Shown: piece after piece, positions 26,801 to 39,900 of the stretch
Numbering within the stretch: position 1 is the first letter of the stretch
Layout: each line of letters opens with the position of its first letter
Notes under the pieces: model-generated
Told to the model about the DNA's origin: nothing
The model's input: only the letters and a program-made list of their open reading frames with translations
Databases searched by the model: none
Program-made: the position numbers and the translations under genes
Assembly: GCF_000004195.4 (NCBI RefSeq)
Contig: NC_030677.2
Location: forward strand, 198,547,872 to 198,611,871
Direction of reading: 5' to 3'
Source of the DNA: Xenopus tropicalis
Lineage: Eukaryota; Chordata; Amphibia; Anura; Pipidae
DNA length: 64,000 nt

Positions 26801-28467
26801 TTATTTCTACCAAAGTGCATAACTTTGCACTTATCAACATTGAACCTCATTTTCCAGTTTGCTGCCCAGTTTTCTAATTTTGTCAAATCGCTCTGCAAAG
26901 CGGCAGCATCCTGCATGGAACTTATAGTTTTGCACAATTTTGTGTCATCAGCAAAAATAGAAACAGTACTGTCTATGCCCACCTCCAGGTCATTAATAAA
27001 CAAGTTAAAAAGCAAAGGCCCAAGGACTGACCCCTGCGGTACTCCACTAACCACACTGGCCCAATTAGAAAATGTTCCATTTACCACCACTCTTTGTACT
27101 CTATCCTTCAGCCAGTTCTCTATCCAATTACAAATATTATGTTCTAGGCCAATATTCCTTAATTTGATCATTAACCTTCTGTGAGGTACTGTATCAAACG
27201 CTTTAGCAAGTCCAAGTAGATGACATCAACTGCCATTCCAGCATCAAGGTTCCTACTCACCTCCTCATAAAAGGCGACTAAATTAGTCTGGCAAGATCTG
27301 TTACGCATAAAACCATGCTGGCACAAACTAATAGTATTGTGAACTGCAATGTATTCAAGTACCCTATCCCTTATTACCCCTTCCAAAAGTTTTCCTACTA
27401 CTGATGTCAGACTAACAGGCCTATAGTTTTCAGGCTGAGAACGGGATCCCTTTTTAAATAACGGCACCACATTAGCAATCCGCCAGTCTCTTGGCACCAT
27501 GCCAGACCTCAATGAATCCTGAAAAATTAAGTGAAGAGGTTTGGCAATCACAGCCCTCAGCTCATTTAATACCCTGGGATGAATCCCATCCGGCCCTGGA
27601 CCTTTGTTTACCTTTACATGTTCAAGTCTCTTTTGAATTTCCTCCCGAGTGACCCATGCGTCAGTAGCTAAATTACTAGCACTGGGTATATTACAAGGGA
27701 AGCCTTCATTATCTGGCTCCTCAGATGTATAGACAGATTTAACCATTAAATAAACCCAATAGGGCTGTTCTGCCCCAATAAGGGGTAATTATATCTTAGT
27801 TGGGATCAAGTACAGGTACTGTTTTATTATTACAGAGAAAAGGGAATCATTTAACCCTGAAATAAACCCAATAGGGCTGTTCTGCCCCCAATAAGGGGTA
27901 ATTATATCTTAGTTGGGATCAAGTACAGGTACTGTTTTATTATTACAGAGAAAAGGGAATCATTTAACCATGAAATAAACCCAATAGGGCTGTTCTGCCC
28001 CAATAAGGGGTAATTATATCTTAGTTGGGATCAAGTACAGGTACTGTTTTATTATTACAGAGAAAAGGGAATCATTTAACCATGAAATAAACCCAATAGG
28101 GCTGTTCTGCCCCAATAAGGGGTAATTATATCTTAGTTGGGATCAAGTACAGGTACTGTTTTATTATTACAGAGAAAAGGGAATCATTTAACCATTAAAT
28201 AAACCCAATAGGGCTGTTCTGCCCCCAATAAGGGGTAATTATATCTTAGTTGGGATCAAGTACAGGTACTGTTTTATTATTACAGAGAAAAGGGAATCAT
28301 TTAACCATTAAATAAACCCAATAGGGCTGTTGTGCCCCCAATAAGGAGGTAATTATATCTTAGTTGGAATCAAGTACAGGTACTGTTTTATTATTACAGA
28401 GAAAAAAGGATAAAAGATACAATAAGGAGAGATCCCTACTTGCAAGGCTTATAACCTAAATGTATCC

Positions 28468-28507
<40 letters not shown>

Positions 28508-31500
28508 GTCTATCTAATTTCGTTTATCTAATTTAGTCTCTAACTATCGGTCAAATTCAGTTTAAATATAGTTTAGTTGAGTTTATGTTTAAAAAAATCT
28601 ATTTAGTGAATATTTACCTGACTGAAACCTTCGTGGGTTAGTGTGCCGCAGCCATTATGATCCACAGCCTTGAAGCTCTGCAGAGTGCTGAGAAGCTGCG
28701 TTACGGAGGGGTACGGCCATGGCAGAGATGCTGACAGCAGGAATAGGCGCCAGTTTACCACATCAGAGTTCTGAGATAATTCAGATGTCATTTCTTTTAT
28801 CTGGAACAGAGGGGGGAATAATCACTGATGCTTCCCAGTCAAACAATGTCTTATTTTTAAAGGAAAACTATACCCCAAACAATATGTCTCTATAAAAATA
28901 TATTGCATAAACAGCTCATATGTAAACCCTGCTTCATCTAAATAACCCATTTTCATATAAATATACTTTTTTAGTAGTATGTGCCATTGGGTAATCCTAA
29001 ATAGCAAACTGGCATTTTATGTACTAAGGGCCGCCCCGTGGGATCATAGGATTCACAGTGCACACAAGCCAAGGCACACATACATGCTAGGCCCCATCAG
29101 CCAATGAATGGGCAGAGTTCTGCCTTTTACTCCCACACTACTTCCTGTTACAGTTAGAGCTGCATTATTTCCTGTCAGCTGATCTCTGAGGGAGCACACA
29201 GCCCATCACTAAATGGCGGCTCAAGGGAAAGGATGTAAAAGGGCAATATTTACTGATATATATATTCCAGTTTGGTGAGATTCTTTAATATGAGAGTGAG
29301 AGGCAGAGCATCCATTTAATCCTCCTACCTCTGGAAGTGTAAGCTGCATCCACGAATCAGGGAGGGCATCGTTTCCAAGTCTCGCTGATGTAATATCCAG
29401 GAGAATATCGATAAACGTTTTATTGGATATTAGTCCTGTTTAAAGATAAATAATAGTTAGTAAGACAATATTGTGCCATTTTTAACTTTATTTATGAATT
29501 TGTCTTATTGGGCCTATGATCCAGCTCAAATCCAACTCTTTTCATGCAGAAGCTGAATACCCAATAAACTGCATTTGTGCAGTGCATGTTTTATATAAAA
29601 AGTATTATATCATAAAAACTCCTAAAGCACCTGGGCTGCCAAGGGGCCATAAACAAACCTCTCTCAGAGATGCCAACCCATCCATTTATTTCCAGTCTCC
29701 TATGAGATATCCCTACAGGCTTTATTTGGAAGTAAATCTTGTTTTTATTCAACCAAAACTTGCCCCCAAGTCAGGAATTCAAAAATAACTCCCTGGTTTG
29801 GGGGCACTGAGAGCAACACCCAAGGGGTTGGGGAGCAACATGTTGCCCCGGAGCCACTGGTTGGGGATCCCTGCCTTACAGTCTGTGCTGCTATAACACA
29901 GCTATTTTGAGTTGATTGCTGAGCATTCATGTACAGTATCTGTGCCATTAGGCAACAATGTCTGTGAGTACCGACTCTAAGGTTGTTATTCCCTGAGCAG
30001 TCACCTGTCTGTGCTCTACCAATGAGACCCATTGATATGGTACCTTCAGGAGCGATCTGAGCAAACTGCTGGTATAATCTGTGGAGCTGAGCGACAGTCA
30101 GTGTCGCATTGGCTGATATCTCTACTGCAGGAGGGCGAGAAGGTGGCGGAGGATCGGGCACCACTTGTACATCTGAATTAATGTAGAAATCTGTATTCTC
30201 CAGGACAAGCTGATACTTTATTTTGGTGCCCGTTTCAATATGGTGACGAGCAATATGGATGAGTTGCTCCACGCTGGAAAGAGAGAACATGTAGGTTCAG
30301 AGATAGCACCATGGTTATTATCGTTATACAGCGCTTATTTGCCTTTAGGACAGATATTCAGGTACAACCCTGTGCAGCAATGATCATATATGTACATATC
30401 CAGTTTCAATAGAGAAAAGGGCCAAATTCAAAGTAACTGTATCTTAATTAAAGAAAATCCACGTGGCATCCTTCACATTACTTTTACCCCTTCCTTTCAC
30501 CCAGTAACTGTTCCTATACAGATTCAGTTTTTTTATAGGGTCCACTAATCATGAGCAACTCCATGTTTTTCTGCCTGCCCCTGTAGGAGTTTACTGACTA
30601 CCTGGGGGAGACTTCCAGGGGAGGGGTGGTCCAACTCTAACTGCCTCTCCCCTGCACATTGCTCTGGAAATGGCCATACCTGCCCTCAGGGCCGGAACTA
30701 GGGGCAGGCAGAAGAGGCAGCTGCCTAGGGTGCAACGATTAGGGGGCACCATACAGAAGCCTCTCCTGCCTACCCCTAGTCTTCCTTCTTTGTCATTAGC
30801 GGCGGGGGCAATGACCCATCGCATCGCGCATTGGCGTGGTGGCTGACCAGGTTGCCCAGGGCGCCCGGTTGGCTTGGCCCACCCCTGCTGCTTGGGAATC
30901 AGTGTAGTCTGCAACATACTCAGTACTTGGGCAGTTGTCTAGGAAGTGACAGAGCCTGCCATTTGCCTCATTAGAGACTGGCTGCACATCCACATTATCA
31001 ATAGGAATGTTACATGCAAGAGAAACTTGTGCAGAGTGAGAAGAGTTCCTACTGATTTATGTAAGGTGAGTAGTGATCAGCTGGCAGGGCTGAACTGAGT
31101 ACAGATTATTTTAAATGCAATCAGTGCTGCCCTGCAACATGTATTTATTATTATTATTATTAACATTTATTTATAAAGCGCCAACATATCCCGCAGCGCT
31201 GTACAATAAGTGGGTTTCATACATTGGACATACAGAGTAACATATAAAGCAATCAATAACCGATACAAGAGGTGAAGAGGGCCCTGCCCAAAAGAGCTTA
31301 CAATCTACAAGACATGAATATTCAAATGATCTGGTAACCCTAGTTTTTTGGGGTAACTTCTTTGCACAAAATACTTTGGGGGGTTCTATCATAGCAAATT
31401 TTTGCATATTAACTTGTAACTTTTTTTTTTTTTTTAACGTATCGGTAAATAGAGCCCCTCCAGCAGAATCCTGCTTTGAAATTGTTTTTTTTAAAAGAGC

Positions 31501-33940
31501 AAACAGATTTTGTTATACTTAATATTGAAATTCGACATGCGGCTAGCCATAATCTTAGTTTCCCAAGTGTCCTCAGCCATGTGACTTGTACTCTGATATA
31601 TGTCAGTCACTCTTTACTGCTGCGCTGCAAGTTTGAGTGATATCACCCCCTTCCTTTCCCCCCTCCAGGAGCCAGTCAGCAGAACAATGGAAAGTCAGCA
31701 AGATAGCAGCTACATTACAACTGGTGGTGGTAGCGCAGCAAAAACCCAAATGGTTGGTGCTCACTACGGGGATATCAACCATCATTCATATGTGAAAGAA
31801 TTATATTATGTCATATTAAGACACACCCTTAAATCCATATGCCTCCTCCTGCCCTGTGGATAGCACAGCAACCCCCAGTACATAATTACACACCTTAGGG
31901 ACCATTAAACGGCTATTTCTACCTACTAGCAAACTCCCAGAAAAAACCTCTTCCAGGTTCACCTACTACAGGCAGCAAAGGGCAGGCAGAATATGGCACA
32001 CACAGGCAGCATAGGGCAGGCAGAGTATGGCACACACAGGCAGCATAGGGCAGGCAGAGTATGGCACACACAGGCAGCATAAGGCAGGCAGAGTATGGCA
32101 CACACAGGCAGCATAGGGCAGGCAGAATATGGCACACACAGGCAGGGTAGGGCAGGCAGAGTATGGCACACACAGGCAGCATAGGGCAGGCAGAGCATGG
32201 CACACACAGGCAGCAAAGGGCAGGCAGAGTATGGCACACACAGGCAGCATAGAGCTGGCAGAGTATGGAACACACAGGCAGCATAGGGCAGGCAGAGTAT
32301 GGCACACACAGGCAGTGTAGGGCAGGCAGACTATGGCACATACAGGTAGCATAGGGCAGGAAGAGTATGGCACACACACCCTATGCTGCTTGTGTGTGAC
32401 AAATGAAATGCAAAATCCTGCTGGTAAAATTCACTTTTAAATCCACTTTTATTTTGTCTCAAACTTTTGTGAATTCCTCCCATCAATGTGTTTAATTTGC
32501 TCTCAGTTTAACCCCGCAATGCCCAGGGCTGCCCTCCACTATCAGGAATGAATGGGAATAAATACATTTAAAATTTGCCCAGTTTTATGGTGGGACCCCT
32601 GACTGGAAAGTGTTTTGGCAAATGGAACCTGACCACTTTATTATTCCTTTGTATAAAGACACAAATGAGTTCATTAGTAATCCGTTTAGATACATCAGCT
32701 GTGGCTGCTTGGCAGGGCCGGAACTAGGGGTAGGCAGAAGAGGCAGCTGCCTAGGGCGCAATGATTAGGGGGCACCAGACAGGAGCCTCTCCTGCCTACC
32801 CCGAGTCTTCCTTCTATGTCATTCCCCCTCCACTTGTCATTAGCGGTGGGGGCAATGACCCATCGCATCGCAACCCCCCCCTCCAAAACTCCGCCAAAGC
32901 ATGGGGGGGGGGGGTGTGGAGGCTGACCGGGTTGCCTATGGCACCCAGTCGGCTTGGCCTGCCCCCGCCTGTCCTGCAAATAGTAACATTTACTCATCTT
33001 ATGCTTATGTGACATACATACAAGTGCATGCAAGCAAACTGAATAAAAACATAAATGGCTGCCAAAGTAGGTCACAAACAAAAAACCATATTGTCGAATT
33101 AACTGGAAAAATTCACTGATGTTGTGCAATATAAAAGATATATATGTGTTATGGCAAACCAAAGGCTGCGTGTATTTATACCACAGCCCCTCCACTCTGT
33201 CATAATGTTTGTGATAAAGCAGCCAAAGTGTAGCATGTAGATGTTAAAGGAGAAGGAAAGGTAAAAACTAAGACTAAAGGTCTATGTAAATACAGCCATA
33301 AGCACTCACAGAGTGCTCTATCAAAAGAAACACAGGATTTCTTGTCTTCCTCTTTTGTAAACATTTTCTTGTGTATCTGACTTCCTCGCTCAGAAAAATC
33401 CTTCATTCCCTGGGCCAGAGTTTGAGCAGCTCTCTCCTGCTCCCCCCTCCCATAAGAATCCTTAAAACTCACTCCCCCCTCCCTTAGGAATGTGTAATCT
33501 GAACGGCTAGAGCTGCAACAGGAAGCTATGAAGACCAAGCTAAAATGGCAGCCACTGTCTTAAATAAATAGAGGGAGCTTCTAGGGCTGTTTACTCAGGT
33601 ATGGTAATGCTTTCTGCAGAATAAATATAGTGTAAAATACCAAAATGACTTTCCTTCTTTAAAAGCTTGATTTCATGTATTACCTTGCCATTTCTGCCAG
33701 GAATCTTGCTCCCATCCACATTTCCATATCTTTGTAGGCACTCTCAGCTCTCGATGCAATATCCTGGCACACTTCTAAGGCTTTTGTTTTAATAACTTCC
33801 AGCCGTAAGTTAGCAGCCATCTCTGAAAGGTAAGTATAAACCAGTCCAGTACATAGAAGTATTAGTTTAAAAGGAGGAATGTCATTGGGGTGTGTCAAAG
33901 TATTCTGGATAATAGATTGCATGCCTGTATTCACACACAG

Positions 33941-33998
<58 letters not shown>

Positions 33999-36900
33999 GT
34001 GTCATCCTATATAAATCATTAGAAATCTACTGAGCATTAATAACACATTATTTTGCAGATCAGCACTGCATGTATTCTGGGAAATATGTCATTAATGCAG
34101 TATGGAAGAGTATGTCAATCAGTACCAACCTTCATACTCTAAAGCAGCAATATGCTCCTGCTTCAACTTCATCTTTAGCTCCTGCTTCTTTTGCAACTCA
34201 GTACTGTCTTCTAGGGTCTGAAGAGAAGGTGTGGGGTCTGCAGGGCCTGGGGACTTTGCTTCTGAGAAAAGAATGTGTATATATATATATATATACATTG
34301 ATATTTTATATGTTACTAACTGCAGCTCTTTAACTTCAGTTCTTTCTCACTGATGAAGGAAACATTATTCAGCCCCCATTTATTATACTGTACGGGGAAG
34401 AACGGTTAAATGAGAGTGGGATAATGAGAGTAGGATAGTAGTCTGAGAGCAAAGTGAGTAAGAAACAAATTAAAATGAGAGAAAAGGTGATGGAGTGATT
34501 AAAATATATAATGAAATATAAGACAATCTAACAGCTGGAGTGTTAGAGTACGGAAGAAAATAAGGTGAGAAGGATAGAGCAGTAAAGTGAGATTGCAGGA
34601 AGATGACAAGATATGGATGAGTGAGTATGGAGATGAAAGAAAGGGTAGGTAGATGAAAGGGAAAGGCTAGTTTTGTCGTAGGGCATCAAGGGGGCCTCCA
34701 GGGTGGGAGATACAAGTACAAAGGATGCAGCATACTGTGTAGCAACTGTTAGTTTTTGCTAGTATATAGACCAGGATTGTCCAGCCTGCAGCCCTCCAGC
34801 AGCTATGTATGTTAGGGTTAGGCTGGTACTTGAATTGCTGGAGGGCCACGGGTTGGACACCCTTAATTTCGGAAATTTACCCAACACTCAGATCACTGAG
34901 AAGAAGATTGTGGGAATGAGAGAGAGTGGGTTTAATTATATAGTGGGTTGTATGTCAGTGAAAATAAAAAGTAGTCAGTGAGGAGGAAACATAATGAAGA
35001 TCTTGATTATCAAGGACAAAGAGAGTAAGAGAATAAGGTCAGAATGAGAGAGAGGAAAAGAGGAAAATCATATACTGAGATGGCCTGAGATAGAAGGAGT
35101 GTGGGTATGAATATGGGACAGTAATAGTAAGGGAAAAGTAGTGCAATAGTGTAAGGGTGGGAGATAAACAGAGGAAGTGAAAACATGATGTGAGAAGAAA
35201 GTGGTTGAGTTAGTAAATGAGAAATTAAAATATAAAAGAGAAAGAAAAAAGAAAGAAAGAAAGAATGAAAAGAAAGAAAGATGAAAGCAGGAGTATGAGA
35301 AGTGCTAGAGAAGAGTGAATGCGTGGGAGGGAAAGTGAGTGGGATAAAATGATAGGAAGAAGAGAAAGTAAGAGTATGAGTATGACTGTTTATTTAATGA
35401 ATGTGAAAATGTGATAAAGAGGTGGGAGTATAATTGGGTGACAATGAAAAAAGTGATAAGTTATGGGTGATACTGGGTGCTGCAAACTAACATCTACTTA
35501 AGGGACACTGGCTTCTACTGATAAATCTGACTCCCCTACAAATACCTTTTTTCCTGTTTGGCGACTTTGGCGGCGCTTTCTTTTTCCCTCCTTTGCCACT
35601 AGCCCGAGATGCAGCTTGTGAAGCTTTCGCTCTCTCTTTTTCCTTCATTTCCATCAGTTGCCTTTCTTTTTCCTCTTCTGCTTCTTTGGACTGTTTTTCA
35701 TTCGACACCTGGGAGACATTGATGGCACAAAGAAAGATAGAAAAAAAATTGAAAATAAATATTAAATAAATACAAACTCTGCTCATAATATTACCTGGAA
35801 AATGTAAGGAGAGATTTGAATGCTGGTAGCCATTTATGTGCTTGGTCATGTGCCCCCCCGGGCAGGAAGGCCCGTGCAGAATTACTGGATTTAATGAGCC
35901 TGCCCATTCTTTTCGGGTGCAGTAACAAGGGCAACATTTATTCAGATCTTGTAATCCATAGCAACCAATTTAATGTTTGCTATCCTGCACCACACAAGTG
36001 AATAATAGCTATAGGGTACTGCAAATGGGGAGATGGTTCCCCTGTCTCTATACTTCACTGCAATGGCTTAAAGAGCCATGTATTTTGCTTAATCTCTTAC
36101 CGTTATTGGTTGAAAAGAGAGACATTTATGAACAAGCAAATTAAAATAATACCATGTTTGCAATGGCTGAAACAGCAGTTTGCCAGGTGTCAGTGATAAG
36201 TTTTTCATCAGCCTCGGAGATCTGCCCAAGGTGGTCTGTGGGGGGCTCCTCCTTTGCCTTGGCTTGACTTTTGGCTTTCTGTTTGCCTGTGTTCTGTTCA
36301 GGTGACTGGGCTCTTCGGGGTATAAGAGGAATTCTGCAGAGAAAAAAGAAAAATAAATTATTCCTAAGAGTGAGCTTGTTATTTGCAATCTGTAGAACTC
36401 AAAAACCACAGACAGTAGGGCTTGGCATTTGTTGATGATATATATATATATATCAACCTACAGAATTAGACAAGGAGAGGAGAAGGGGGTCACTGTGCCA
36501 AAGGAAAATGCAACTGGGAAGTAAAAGTCTCTGTGCCGAGGGGCAATACAGTTGGGAAGTAGAAGTCACTGAGTTGAGGGGAATGCAATTAGTAAGCATA
36601 GGGTGGGCAGACAATGGCTTGCAAAGAGGACAGCGGGTCACAGCCCATGTAGTAGGGTAATACTGTTTCTCTGTATACTGAAAAATGATCAAAACTCTCA
36701 GAGAAGCGGTAGTCTCCACATAAATGTGCATCCAGTGATGGGGAAAGGGTCCTATGGAACACAATTATATTTTATTTGTTACACTGTTAGATTTAGATCC
36801 CATCCTGCAGCAAAAAAGTTAGAATTCTAGTCCTTGATGGGTGGAAAATGAAATAATAAAGAATTCCCTGCTAATTAATGTATGAAGGCTCCTGCAGAGG

Positions 36901-39900
36901 GTTAGCTAAGGAGATATAAGGGCCAAGGCATCCTCTTTAGAAACTTCTGCTTCATTAACGTGAAAGCCAAAATTGATGGGGCCCTAAAGACCTCGAAGAG
37001 GATATTTTGACTGCAATTTGTTGATAACAAAAGCCCAGTGTTTGGAGTGCCAGAGTTCTCTGGTATTGTGCAGGTTCAGGTACATTGCATTTATAGGCCA
37101 AACGTACAGTTTTCCATTTATTTGTACAGGAACGCTAAAGCCTCCAGGATAATTCTTGTGTTAATCCTGGCCCTGAGCTAATATCTGCTATTGTATATAT
37201 ATGTGCTGCTGGGACACTGTTAGCCTCACAGTAAGCAGCACAATCAGATGTGGGAGCTGAGGAAACAAAAGCAATGAAGGTTGGTGCTACTCATACGCCA
37301 GGAGAAGGGAGGACTGTGTGTGTAACACAGGAAACGCGCAGGCACAGAGCGAGAGATCACAGATGATAAGTAAGGTGGAGAACATCAGTTCCAAGTTGCC
37401 AAGGTAAAAATAAGAAAACTGTTAGTAATACAGCGCCAAACACTAGCCAACTAGATATGTATATATATATAAGTTTTCAGACTGGCACACCCTGTAAAAA
37501 ATCTTCCCAGCTTTATTGTAGACACTTTGTACAAAATGTTCCAACGTTTCGGTCCCCACTAGAACATTTTGTACAATGTCTCTACAATAAAGCTGGGAAG
37601 ATTTTTTACAGGGTGTGCCGGTCTGAAAACTTTTTTGTGTATTTAATATAAGGACTGGTGTATGTATACACAGGCTGGGGGGCTGAAGCCTTTCTCTGTT
37701 GCCCCAAGTCCAATCCCCTCTAACTGTAGCCTTGCTTGTGGCTTTGGGTTCATCCCCACTAATCTCTGTGCTAGAAGGGCCCTTACTAAAGTGAGATCTG
37801 AGGCTCCAAACCCCTGATACCCTACGGCAGCAGAGACATCCCAATCACAGGGCAAGGCTTGAAGGGAATTCTCAAGCAGCAATGTGGCAAAGTTGATGTT
37901 GTTAGTGCCAAATGCACACAAAAAGGAAGATAGGAAGGTTTGTGTTTTTCCCATTCAACATAGGGGAACAAAATATTACAAGTGGGAACTATACAGATGT
38001 AGAAGATTTACTGGATCATCTACAGAAATGCAACACCACTTACTCAAATGGGAATTGTGTGCGGGATAAATGGATGCCACATGGGGAGGGTGAATGTGTG
38101 AGTGTAGAGATGGAATGAAAGTTATCAGGGCAAAAGTGAGAGGGGGGAAAGCACAGAATTTGGTGAGGCCCCTGTGTGTTTACAGGGAATTCCAGAGAGA
38201 AGAAGATAAATATGGGGGAGTAGATGTTGGGAATATTGTAATACTCCTGGCCAGGCACTGATTTTTTCTTTCAAAGTTATATAATGGATGTTAAATATAG
38301 TGTAATGTTAATCTGAAAAGTCTGTTTAGAGCAGTAAAGAAGTCAGCAATTAGAGGGAATATGGAAAGGAGTGCGTTATGTACTATACTCTATCTGGGAT
38401 ACTCTGTACTGCAATACTCTATATATCAGTGCTGTTCAACTTCTGTTGTACCGAGGGCCGGAATTTTTCCGACCTACGTGGTGGAGGGCCGATAATGGAA
38501 GCCAGTTTTGACCACTCCCCTTTTTGAAACCGCACCCACTTGAAACCACACCCATGTTATCACATCACCCATATTAATGGTTGTAGTACAGCAAAAACCT
38601 GCCATACTCTGCCTGCCCTACCCTGCCTGTGTGTGCCATACTCTGCCTTCCCTACCCTGCCTGTGTGTGCCATACTCTGCCTTCCCTACCCTGCCTGTGT
38701 GTGCCATACTCTGCCTTCCCTACCCTGCCTGTGTGCCATACTCTGCCTGCCCTACCCTGCCTGTGTGTGCCATACTCTGCCTTCCCTACCCTGCCTGCGT
38801 GTGCCATACTTTCACTGTGTTTGCCATTCTTGGCTAGTTTGTGCCATTCTTGGTTGGTTTGTGCCATTCTTGGCTGGTTTGTGCCATACTCTGCCTGTGT
38901 GTGCCATACTCTGCCTGCCCTACTCTGCCTGTGTGTGCCATACTCTGCCTTCCCTACTCTGCCTGTGTGTGCCATACTCTGCCTTCCCTACCCTGCCTGT
39001 GTGTGCCATACTCTGCTTGCCCTATGCTGCCTGTGTGTATGGCACACACAGGCAGCCTACAGTGACACAATGATGGCACTGCTCCTACTGTCTGCACAAT
39101 AACTATATATTAAAAAACTTTTTAATTGCAGTACCACCTCAGTATATGTTCTTTTTGTAGTGTGCAGGGATTATTTGTGGGTTTCTACTGCTCCTGAGGT
39201 GTGAACAGGGGAACAATGGGGGTGATTACAGCCTGAGCCTGAGGTGTGCACACTGCAGGGGGTGAACAATGCAGAGATTAAAAGGTGTGAACAGTACAGG
39301 GAATTACATATTTAAACAATACAGCCTGATTACAGCCTGAATCTGAGGTGAGAACCATGTAGGGGGGGCAGTTAGTACTGATACCATTAAAAGCTTACAC
39401 AAGAGTAAGCCATCAAAGCAGCCAGACAGGTGGGGGGGCCACACAGAGGGGGGTCGCGGGCCGCAGCCGCCAGTTGGACAGCACTGCTCTATATATATAT
39501 TAGCAAACACTTCTTGTCACAACATAGGGCATATAATTATAGTAATATATGATAGGAGGGGATATGTAGGACTTCTTTATACAATAAATATTCTCTTTCA
39601 CACTAACCAACTGGTTTCCCCTTGGCACCACTAATCCTCAAGCAAGTTCACAGAGGAAATGATGAGTGGTTATTGGTTCAGGGGTGCCAACCAACACTAT
39701 AAAAGCTGCAATAAGCCAACTAGTCACTATCAGTATGGCAAACAGGCATCTATGGTAATACTAACATGGCAAAATGCTTAGGAACATTATTAACTAAAGA
39801 GAAACAAGGCCTCATTTGCAAGGACAGGGGGCCCTGTCCCTGCCACCTACCTAGGCTGTGCTGCACGTCCTGACGCTGCTCTCTGTACTTAGTGCTGTAT

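Larger units (their letters stand above)
25880..28408 (-). mobile_element. MITE with 112-bp minisatellite, copy B, split by a CR1
   Basis: The reverse-oriented terminal part lies at about 25880-25992 (gggacctgggggtttccaga, then gtaatttagatctcc). The array resumes at 27737 and runs to about 28408 in reverse orientation. Removing 25993-27736 restores the exact junction expected from copy A (aaaataatttaaccatt). The other terminal repeat is missing, so the element is truncated near 28408. Confidence 0.85.

Noticed and set aside
26124..27746. CR1 reverse transcriptase as an intact gene
   Set aside because: At least three frameshifts separate the blocks, and the 5' part with the endonuclease is missing.
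24396..28408. CRISPR-like regular repeats
   Set aside because: Copies are head-to-tail tandem repeats with no unique spacers, in a vertebrate genome.
29745..30043. Coding extension of exon w20 into the downstream open frame
   Set aside because: The frame runs into a hAT-like MITE. Splicing at GAAG|GTACCA joins w21 in frame with conserved residues.
31919..39102. Cysteine-rich repeat frames ([20 protein letters not shown] type)
   Set aside because: They are the 34-bp minisatellite in all frames and on both sides of the inverted pair. There is no splice or start evidence, and the region is an intron of spef2.
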